A stretch of DNA of 64,000 nucleotides from Ferrimonas aestuarii (GTDB taxonomy: Bacteria; Pseudomonadota; Gammaproteobacteria; Enterobacterales; Shewanellaceae): positions 62,001-126,000 of the forward strand of contig NZ_SWCJ01000014.1 in the NCBI RefSeq assembly GCF_005116665.1, in the 5' to 3' direction. Positions 58,335 to 64,000 of this stretch are shown piece by piece. Every line of letters begins with the position of its first letter. Within the stretch, counting starts at the first letter, position 1. The position numbers and the translations under genes were made by a program. The notes under the pieces were generated by a model that was not told the origin of the DNA, made no database searches, and worked only from the letters and a program-made list of their open reading frames with translations.

Positions 58335-58871
58335 TTAAAACAGCTTCATCAGGTGGCTATTCACTTTGAGGTAGCCCTCTGGAAGCTCTCCGCTTTCGAA
58401 GGTGATAGTCACCTCCGCATTTCGGCCTTTCTTGCGGCCGAAACCTGACGAGCCGTTGATATCGGTGTTCATGATTTTTCGTGATTGTTCGCGATTCAAC
58501 AGTTTTGAGAACATCGATTTGCCAGAGTCGGCTTCCGGAGGGGCTTTAACGGTTTCAATATCACCAAGCTCCACATCAAACTGAACTGACATATCTTTGA
58601 TTTTGATTGGGTTAAGTTGAAGCATGGAAAGAAGGGGAACGTGCACACTTTGATGTTCCATAATGGGCGCCCCATTTTCCATCATGGTTTCGCCATTCTG
58701 ATCGACTTGCGCATTGGGAAATTTAAGCTCGATGGATTTCGGCGTTAAGCTGTCGTCTTTCTCGTTATGGTCAAAGTACTGCAGCAGGTTTTCGATATTC
58801 TGCTGCTCAACGCGAGATTGCGCTTCACTGACGGAGTCCATAATTGACTCTACAAGATCATGCAGTTTCAT
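58335..58871 (-). CDS. DUF2589-related beta-rich protein
   Basis: A 178-residue protein with a helical N-terminus (LHDLVESIMDSVSEAQSRV) and a beta-rich region VHVPLLSMLQLNPIKIKDMS similar in pattern to the VP-L-SIV-VP-LQV core of its neighbours. It ends with a short EGYLKVNSHLMKLF helix. Probably a diverged member of the same fold, lacking the LIGGPLSA signature. Confidence 0.65.
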   Translation of the reverse strand: MKLHDLVESIMDSVSEAQSRVEQQNIENLLQYFDHNEKDDSLTPKSIELKFPNAQVDQNGETMMENGAPIMEHQSVHVPLLSMLQLNPIKIKDMSVQFDVELGDIETVKAPPEADSGKSMFSKLLNREQSRKIMNTDINGSSGFGRKKGRNAEVTITFESGELPEGYLKVNSHLMKLF

Positions 58872-58874
58872 GGC

Positions 58875-59483
58875 TTACTCCTGAACGGGTTTAATGGGCT
58901 TGGGTTCACCGACTTGGATAGGCGCAATGGTTTTGTGGAGCATGTCCATAATGCGAGACAACCCTTCTGGCTGCGCTTGTTGGCGAGCCTTAATTTTTAT
59001 GTCAAAAGTGGCCGCGGTTTGGCTGCGGTTGTTGCTGGTCACGCTACCACTGAGGACGGTGCGCTTGCGCTGCTCAAAGGGTAGGGTGGCGGCATCGCGT
59101 TTTGGGGCGGCATCAGAGTTTGATTGTTGTTGGTTATGACGCTCTACATAACGGCTGGATTTCACCTCCATGGTGAAGTTGATGTCGGCGCTTTCGACCT
59201 GAAGGTTGGGAACAGACACGATGGAGATAAGCGGCAGTTGCACCTGGTTTTTCTGCATTGCCAGCTGTACGTCGCCGTCGGCTTTAGGGATCTCTACCGG
59301 AGTGTGGTAGCTAAACTCAATCATACGCAGCTGTTGATCTTCAGTTAAACCAACGTCTTCGATAAAGTCCTTGGTGGTTCGAGCGAGCTGCGCTTGGCCT
59401 TCACACAGTGCCGACAGAGGCCCACCAATCAAGTGAGACATGGGAAGTCCCTGCAGCTGATCACTAGTTTGATTTTTACTCAT
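58875..59483 (-). CDS. DUF2589-family protein, copy 2
   Basis: A 202-residue paralogue of copy 1: LPMSHLIGGPLSALCEGQAQ, LARTTKDFIEDVGL, VQLPLISIVSVPNLQVESAD and EGLSRIMDMLHKTIAP. First gene of the cassette; three bases separate it from the next gene, so the four genes are one operon. Confidence 0.8.
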   Translation of the reverse strand: MSKNQTSDQLQGLPMSHLIGGPLSALCEGQAQLARTTKDFIEDVGLTEDQQLRMIEFSYHTPVEIPKADGDVQLAMQKNQVQLPLISIVSVPNLQVESADINFTMEVKSSRYVERHNQQQSNSDAAPKRDAATLPFEQRKRTVLSGSVTSNNRSQTAATFDIKIKARQQAQPEGLSRIMDMLHKTIAPIQVGEPKPIKPVQE

Positions 59484-60099
59484 GAATGCTCCGTTACACA
59501 GAGAGTTTTCTGTGTTGCTATTTCGTCCCTGAAAAGGCCTAACGAGCGGATAAACTTGTGTTTTCGTTCATATTTGCGGCCTTTAGCGCTGTAGAGTCTA
59601 ATCCAAACGCCAGATTCTGCTCGGGGCAATCGGCGGCTACCTAGCCGTAAAGGGAGTCGATGGAACTGTTTTTATCGCAACAATTCGAATAAACGGACAA
59701 AAAGTAGGGGGAACAGAATTTTCTTATCTTTAACAGTTAATTAGACCTTGGTTGCTTTACAAGCCAATTTGGCAAATGGCCAATGGCGCTTTATCTCGCT
59801 GGCGGATCTCTCACGGCCAGTGGTGCCAGTGACGGCGACCACGTTCGAGGCTTATCTTCGATAAATAGCAGAGATGGTTGTGTGGTCTTGATCAAGCCAA
59901 TATTAAAACCGACGTTTGTTGTAAGTCTGGTTCGTCGCGGAAGCTTATCAGGAGTAACTTCGGTGGTATTCGACGGCCAAATCAGGCAGCTTATGCAGCG
60001 ATTCACTGGCGATTGTTAATCTTGGTTGGTGATACGGGGGCCGAGGGAAACGGCTTCTCCGACGAGCACTTTAGAGAACTGAGTTAAAGGATAAAACCG
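59484..60099. other. long intergenic region upstream of the DUF2589 cassette
   Basis: About 616 bases between divergent genes. Several short frames exist on both strands but none has a credible start site or composition. It should hold the promoter of the cassette and of the 60100 gene. No repeat or clear operator was seen. Confidence 0.5.
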
Positions 60100-60543
60100 A
60101 TGATTCTACTTAAGCTGGCCGCAGGCATGGTTGGAATGGCCTCTTTGCTGCACATCATGATTCTATTGGGCGGGGCGGATTGGTATCGTTTTTTCGGGGC
60201 AGGTGAGGCCATGGCAATCTTGAGTGAGCAGGGCAGCAGCTATCCCACACTAATTACCGCCACCATTGCCGCTGTGCTGGCAACTTGGTCTGTTTACGGG
60301 CTTTCTGGAGCGGGTTTGCTTCCTAAACTTCCACTGCGAAAAATCGTATTGGCGGGCATTGCTTCAATATTTTTGCTTCGTGGCGCTCTCGCCATTCCTG
60401 TGGTGCTGGTTAGTGATAGCCCATACATGCAAGAACTGGCCGATAAGATGACGTTTATGATGATTACCTCACTTATTTGCCTGTTTATCGGTACTGGCTA
60501 TGCGGTAGGTACTTATCGATTGATGACGGCAGATCGAAAGTGA
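60100..60543 (+). CDS. small integral membrane protein
   Basis: A 147-residue protein with four predicted membrane helices (LKLAAGMVGMASLLHIMILL; TLITATIAAVLATWSVYGLS; KIVLAGIASIFLLRGALAI; MMITSLICLFIGTGYAV). The ATG follows TTAAAGGAT. No family recognised. Confidence 0.65.
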   Translation: MILLKLAAGMVGMASLLHIMILLGGADWYRFFGAGEAMAILSEQGSSYPTLITATIAAVLATWSVYGLSGAGLLPKLPLRKIVLAGIASIFLLRGALAIPVVLVSDSPYMQELADKMTFMMITSLICLFIGTGYAVGTYRLMTADRK

Positions 60544-60590
60544 TTTAGGTAAACAAAATTAATGAAAACTGCATAGGGACAACTGGTAAA

Positions 60591-61670
60591 GTGAATCAAC
60601 GAGTTCTTGGATTTGATGTTGCCAGAGCGCTGGCCATTTTCGGCATGGTAATCGTGAACTTTAAGATTGCCATGAGCGCCGATTCCGGAAATAGCCTATT
60701 GCTTGGATTCTCAACTCTGTTTGAGGGGCGATCTTCGGCTTTGTTTGTGATGCTTGCTGGGGTTGGGATTTCGATGCTCGCAAAGCGGGCTCGAATCGAA
60801 GGCAGCGCGAACTTAATCAATCTGGCAAGAAGGCGGGTGGCGAAACGAGGATTACTGTTGTTTTTGGTGGGACTGCTCTACACCCCAATATGGGAAGCGG
60901 ACATTTTGCATTTTTATGGGATCTACTTCCTATTCGCCGTGCCATTGCTGTTTTCCCCTCAACGAACGTTACTGGCTGTCGCGGTGGGTGTGGTGCTTGC
61001 CTTTCCGCTGCTCATGCTCATTGTTGACTATGGGGCCAATTGGGACTGGGACAGTTTCCAATACCGTCATTTTTGGACTCTAGATGGCATGGTTCGTCAT
61101 CTGTTTTTTAACGGTTTTCATCCAGTATTTCCCTGGGCGGCGTTTTTGGTATTTGGCATGTGGCTTGGGCGATTGGACTTGTCTCAAGCATCGATTCGAG
61201 TGCGATTATTTTCAGTAGCCTTGACCGTTTTACTACTCACCGAGACGCTGTTTTACGTTATTAGAATGGAGGTAGGGAACGGACATTCCGTTGGCTTAAC
61301 TGCAGAGGAGGTGGAGTTTCTGTTGTCGGTGTCGATTATTCCGCCTTTGCCCCAGTATATGGTTTCTGCGACCTGCTCCTCGGTGATGGTGTTGGTTGCC
61401 AGCCTCTACTTTGCTGATAAGTATCAAAATCGCGCACCTATTCAGTGGTTGAGTCAAACTGGCCGGCTCGCTTTGACGCTCTATGTGGCACACGTCGTAT
61501 TGGGAATGGGGCTGCTAGAGCAGTTGGGCTGGTTAGAAGGGCAAGATATTGCGTCATCTCTTGTGAGTGCATTGCTATTTTGTTTAGGTGGCACTATTTT
61601 CAGCGCACTGTGGTTAGGCGCGTTTAAAGAGGGACCTCTGGAGTGGCTATTTAGGAAACTGGCACGTTAA
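60591..61670 (+). CDS. DUF418/YeiB-like membrane protein
   Basis: A 359-residue protein with about nine to ten membrane segments, starting at GTG. RVLGFDVARALAIFGMVIVN and the C-terminal GRLALTLYVAHVVLGMG plus FKEGPLEWLFRKL are typical of DUF418. Members resemble heptahelical acyltransferases but the function is unknown. Forty-seven bases after the 60100 gene, so likely co-transcribed. Confidence 0.82.
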   Translation: MNQRVLGFDVARALAIFGMVIVNFKIAMSADSGNSLLLGFSTLFEGRSSALFVMLAGVGISMLAKRARIEGSANLINLARRRVAKRGLLLFLVGLLYTPIWEADILHFYGIYFLFAVPLLFSPQRTLLAVAVGVVLAFPLLMLIVDYGANWDWDSFQYRHFWTLDGMVRHLFFNGFHPVFPWAAFLVFGMWLGRLDLSQASIRVRLFSVALTVLLLTETLFYVIRMEVGNGHSVGLTAEEVEFLLSVSIIPPLPQYMVSATCSSVMVLVASLYFADKYQNRAPIQWLSQTGRLALTLYVAHVVLGMGLLEQLGWLEGQDIASSLVSALLFCLGGTIFSALWLGAFKEGPLEWLFRKLAR

Positions 61671-61740
61671 ATTGGAGCTAATTGATTCAAACTAGAGCGT
61701 TACAGCAGAATTGAGTTCATAAACAGTTTAAGGACGAGCA

Positions 61741-61974
61741 ATGAAAAAAACACTAATGATGGCTGTCGTAGTAACGCTTTCGGGGTGCAGTACCCAGGCA
61801 ATAATTGAGGATTATTTCCCACCGGTTACCAGTCACGACCCTAAAGAAGCTGCGCTTTATGTCGGTGCGGCTTTGGTGGTGGGGGAGATTTCAGAGCCTT
61901 GCTCTCATGGACACCCTGAAGACCGTATTCAGTGTAATAAAAAACAGAAAAAAACTGAGGCTGATAATAAATAA
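61741..61974 (+). CDS. small lipoprotein
   Basis: A 77-residue protein with a lipoprotein signal (MKKTLMMAVVVTLSGC; lipobox LSGC, Cys16). The mature part has a DPKEAALYVGAALVVG stretch and a charged tail ending KKQKKTEADNK. A second cysteine pair (PCSHG, QCNKK) may form a disulfide. Function unknown. Confidence 0.7.
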   Translation: MKKTLMMAVVVTLSGCSTQAIIEDYFPPVTSHDPKEAALYVGAALVVGEISEPCSHGHPEDRIQCNKKQKKTEADNK

Positions 61975-62079
61975 TGCAGCCGTGTTGTCAGCATCATAAA
62001 GCAATGTACGCGTAATCAATAATAGCGGTTTGCCCCAGGTTTACAGCGTCATGGTGGTGGTGCTGAATAGGAGAGGTAG

Positions 62080-62286
62080 ATGTGGGATCTATTGGTATTT
62101 ATGGGGTCGACGACAATATTGATGGTGATGATTGGCTATTTTGTTGAACCGAGACAACTGTTTGAAGATATAAAGTCTCTAAGAGGAACTGATAGCCGCA
62201 TTGATCATCTTGAACGGCGAGTTTCGGAGTTAGAAGCAGAGATAGGAGATGAGCCCCAATCAAGATCGTCAAAGGGCTTCCGGTGA
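62080..62286 (+). CDS. small membrane protein with coiled coil
   Basis: 68 residues. One N-terminal membrane helix (LLVFMGSTTILMVMIGYFV) is followed by a cytoplasmic heptad stretch, RIDHLERRVSELEAEIGDE. The ATG follows GGAGAGG. It resembles phage-shock PspB/PspC-type small proteins in plan only. Confidence 0.65.
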   Translation: MWDLLVFMGSTTILMVMIGYFVEPRQLFEDIKSLRGTDSRIDHLERRVSELEAEIGDEPQSRSSKGFR

Positions 62287-62324
62287 CAGGGAGTTAATGC
62301 ATCGGCAATTTTAGAGGATACTCT

Positions 62325-62501
62325 TTGGGCACGTTACAGAAAATCATCATCGGCGAGAGTACGCTGGTCATCGGGCTGCTTATTTTCGTAGAAAGATACT
62401 GGCATGCGGGCTTTCATCTGATGGCGACAATTGTTTTACTGGTTGCGTTAACTCAGCTGAGTCAGGCAACTAATCAAGCTAAGCCGTCTGATGGAGAGTA
62501 G
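62325..62501 (+). CDS. small membrane protein with TTG start
   Basis: A frame of 58 residues starting at TTG, six bases after AGAGGA. Two hydrophobic segments (STLVIGLLIFVERYW; LMATIVLLVALTQLS) suggest a helical hairpin or PspD/YkgR-like small protein. It follows the coiled-coil protein directly. Lower confidence because of the start codon and length. Confidence 0.5.
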   Translation: MGTLQKIIIGESTLVIGLLIFVERYWHAGFHLMATIVLLVALTQLSQATNQAKPSDGE

Positions 62502-62512
62502 CTTCGGGTGTT

Positions 62513-62551
62513 GTTAACCGCGCTCGAACCCCCCGTTCGAGCGCGGTTAAC
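62513..62551. terminator. 17-bp perfect inverted repeat between convergent genes
   Basis: GTTAACCGCGCTCGAAC (62513-62529) and its exact complement (62535-62551) flank a loop of five C. No T tract follows on either strand, but the hairpin is very stable and sits between convergent transcripts. Confidence 0.6.
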
Positions 62552-62558
62552 GGGCTTC

Positions 62559-63023
62559 TTAGAAGGGTAGGAAGCCTTTAATTTTTCCTGACTTGGTCTG
62601 CGTCACTGGGGCCAATGAAGGGGCATGATGATGGCCGCTGCAGCTATGACCGCTGCAACTGTGACCCGATTTTCCCTGATGCTTCGGCGGAACGCGGCCC
62701 TGTTCGGCCTCGGTCAGTAATTTACCCTGGGCTGAAGTGGCGTTGGTGATGTTGGTTTTGCTGTCTAACTGCATCACTTCAATGTTGGCTTTAAGCAGTT
62801 TTCCCAGCGCACATTGGCCGATGTTGCGCACGTACACTCGAGACACGTCAAACTCTTTTAATGCTGCTAACAGGGCGCTTTTGCTTTTACAGGTGGCTTC
62901 ACCATTTTTGGCCAGGGGGAGGCGAGTTATCTGCATGGTCATGCTGTCGACGACGGCGATCTCTTCGGCTCGCATCCAGTGATTATCGATGTTGTCTCCA
63001 CGGGCGGGAATTGCGTAAATCAT
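62559..63023 (-). CDS. NifX/NifB-like dinitrogenase iron-molybdenum cofactor-binding domain protein
   Basis: A 154-residue protein. The domain (residues 1-110) shows MIYAIPARGDNIDNHW and VYVRNIGQCALGKLLKANIEV, as in the NifX/NafY/ORP superfamily that carries metal clusters. The C-terminus carries a Cys/His-rich stretch, GHSCSGHSCSGHHH, that probably binds metal. No nif genes are present, so it serves another cluster, as in the orange-protein family. It lies three bases after the DUF134 gene. Confidence 0.8.
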   Translation of the reverse strand: MIYAIPARGDNIDNHWMRAEEIAVVDSMTMQITRLPLAKNGEATCKSKSALLAALKEFDVSRVYVRNIGQCALGKLLKANIEVMQLDSKTNITNATSAQGKLLTEAEQGRVPPKHQGKSGHSCSGHSCSGHHHAPSLAPVTQTKSGKIKGFLPF

Positions 63024-63026
63024 GTG

Positions 63027-63308
63027 TTATTCCTCGATTTGCATCGTCAGCGCTTGGCCATTAACCAAGCACTGCGCGACCTTATTTCTGGCTTTGGCAA
63101 TGATGTTGCCAAAGGTTTGTCGTGATACCTGCATCTGCTTTGCGGCATCTAGCTGGCTTAGCCCCTCAAGATCGGCAAGCCTTAAGGCTTCAAACTCTTC
63201 AGGAAGCAGCTTGATCTCGGTTAGCTCTGTCATTGGCACACCGTTGGGCTTAAAGCAGCTGTATGGCGCTCGTCCACAGATGCGGCGGCATTTTTTCGGT
63301 CGTGGCAT
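63027..63308 (-). CDS. DUF134 DNA-binding protein
   Basis: A 93-residue protein with sigma-70 region-4-like helix-turn-helix (LPEEFEALRLADLEGLSQLD, then AAKQMQVSRQTFGNII) and an N-terminal cysteine cluster, KKCRRICGRAPYSCF, that may bind metal. DUF134 genes are commonly paired with NifX-like genes, as here. A regulator of the pair is likely, acting on the palindromes upstream. Confidence 0.85.
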   Translation of the reverse strand: MPRPKKCRRICGRAPYSCFKPNGVPMTELTEIKLLPEEFEALRLADLEGLSQLDAAKQMQVSRQTFGNIIAKARNKVAQCLVNGQALTMQIEE

Positions 63309-63448
63309 CAGCGAATCCTCATACTGGATGCAGTGTTCTTAGGGTGTACTGTTGTTGTATCGCTTGTTCGTCGGTGCATGAATGCAGCAACGTCAAAACT
63401 TAAACGCGGTCACCCTTCACCAGAAGCAAAGGCTCACTGGATAGTAAA

Positions 63449-63464
63449 TAGCATATGCCAATAA
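63449..63464. promoter_or_regulatory. operator-like half-palindrome, distal copy 1
   Basis: The sequence TAGCATATGCCAATAA repeats most of the palindrome found 35 bases to the right (centre to centre), with the GCATATGCCAAT core intact and the left arm degenerate. Confidence 0.55.
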
Positions 63465-63480
63465 CTTTGGGGGATGCAAT

Positions 63481-63498
63481 AATTGGCATATGCCAATT
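63481..63498. promoter_or_regulatory. operator-like perfect palindrome, copy 2
   Basis: AATTGGCATATGCCAATT is an 18-bp perfect palindrome. With the similar site at 63449 it forms a pair on nearly the same DNA face (35 bp). It lies upstream of the DUF134/NifX pair and of the plus-strand GFA gene; no other gene lies in 63309-63755. Confidence 0.65.
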
Positions 63499-63755
63499 AT
63501 TGGTTGAGGTGCAAATTTGTGACTGATGTGGTGAGCATTATTCATGTGGTTTTTGGCTCAAAAGTAATCATGGTTATGGGTGATGGACAAACAGACGTTG
63601 GAAATACCCGATGGTTGCGCTAAGGGGAGATACTCAGTTGGGTTCTTCTTTATTTAGGTGTTATCAGTAATACCCAGTAAAGCTTTGGCGCTTGATCTGG
63701 AAGAGCTGAGTGTGAATTAATGGCGCTGTTTAATCAGGCAATCATAGGAGGCAGT

Positions 63756-64000
63756 GTGAGCGGTAAACAACGACAGGGGGGCTGTTTGTGTGGGGCGATT
63801 CGATATCAGCTTGATGGGGATCCTTTTGCTGCGGACTATTGCCACTGCGGTCAATGTCGCCGAGTCTCCGGAGCGCCGGTAACCGCTTGGATGGACTTTA
63901 ACGCTGAGCAGGTACATTGGCTGTCAGGAACAGTGACGGAGTACGCTTCCTCTGAGAAAATACGACGCGGATTTTGCAACCGCTGTGGCAGCTGCTTGAC
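63756..64000 (+). CDS. GFA-family (CENP-V/GFA domain) protein, truncated by window end
   Basis: The frame begins at GTG 63756 just after AGGAGG at 63746-63751 and stays open to the window edge (81 codons). The zinc-binding pattern is visible: GGCLCGAIRY, CHCGQCRRVSGAP and FCNRCGSC. Members carry the glutathione-dependent formaldehyde-activating fold, most with unknown activity. The 3' part lies outside the window. Confidence 0.85.
   Translation, partial: MSGKQRQGGCLCGAIRYQLDGDPFAADYCHCGQCRRVSGAPVTAWMDFNAEQVHWLSGTVTEYASSEKIRRGFCNRCGSCL

Noticed and set aside
59783..60087. Short plus- and minus-strand frames upstream of the 60100 gene
   Set aside because: No ribosome site, poor composition and mutual overlap; treated as non-coding.

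Overview
The window is a chromosomal segment of a marine gammaproteobacterium, most likely a Shewanella/Ferrimonas-type member of the Alteromonadales. This is inferred from gene content: pheST-ihfA, a full hisGDCBHAFI operon with bifunctional hisB and hisIE, the fadD-rnd pair, yoaA-tsaB, popT (DUF368), a LodA/LodB-type quinoprotein oxidase, and split-borosin genes like those described in Shewanella oneidensis. No tRNA, rRNA, transposase or CRISPR array was seen. The genus is an inference and was not tested.

Layout. 1-3092: a RiPP locus of the split-borosin type (locus A), with a short precursor, a membrane protein with TPR-like repeats and a degenerate GGDEF domain, and an alpha-N-methyltransferase, all overlapping. 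3183-11077: housekeeping and envelope genes (popT, patB-like lyase, yecM, yfcE, rlmI, cmoM, mepM). 11150-16405: a LysR regulator divergent from an RND efflux pair. 16650-21313: a GNAT gene and pheS-pheT-ihfA. 21519-25416: a LodA-like oxidase, its LodB-like flavoprotein and an SGNH hydrolase. 25427-28942: NUDIX, OsmC, two tandem LpxL/LpxM-like acyltransferases and a small gene behind a Fur box.

29000-33612 is an AT-rich accessory island holding a second borosin locus (locus B): two precursors, a TPR-GGDEF membrane protein with an intact GGEEF motif, and a second methyltransferase, preceded by a possible small RNA and an FNR-like site. 33639-41192 is the his operon with its hisL leader peptide and attenuator. 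41447-46226: yoaA, tsaB and small or secreted proteins. 46373-51149: fadD, rnd and a second fadD behind a perfect CRP half-site pair. 51354-56816: an AraC regulator, a GH-A clan glycosidase without signal peptide, rimO, yaiI and a VOC protein. 57310-59483: a four-gene minus-strand cassette with two DUF2589 paralogues. 60100-62501: small membrane proteins and a DUF418 protein. 62559-63498: a NifX/NifB-like metallocluster-binding protein and DUF134 regulator with paired palindromic operators. 63756-64000: the start of a GFA-family protein cut by the window edge.

The most interesting system is the pair of borosin loci. In both, the precursor and backbone N-methyltransferase are separated by a gene for a large membrane protein of the same architecture: signal peptide, TPR-like repeats, one membrane segment, GGDEF. 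One copy has lost the GGDEF motif and the other keeps it. This suggests a conserved partnership between a RiPP and a periplasm-sensing or c-di-GMP-type signalling protein. That link is inferred from gene order and shared architecture; no function has been shown here.
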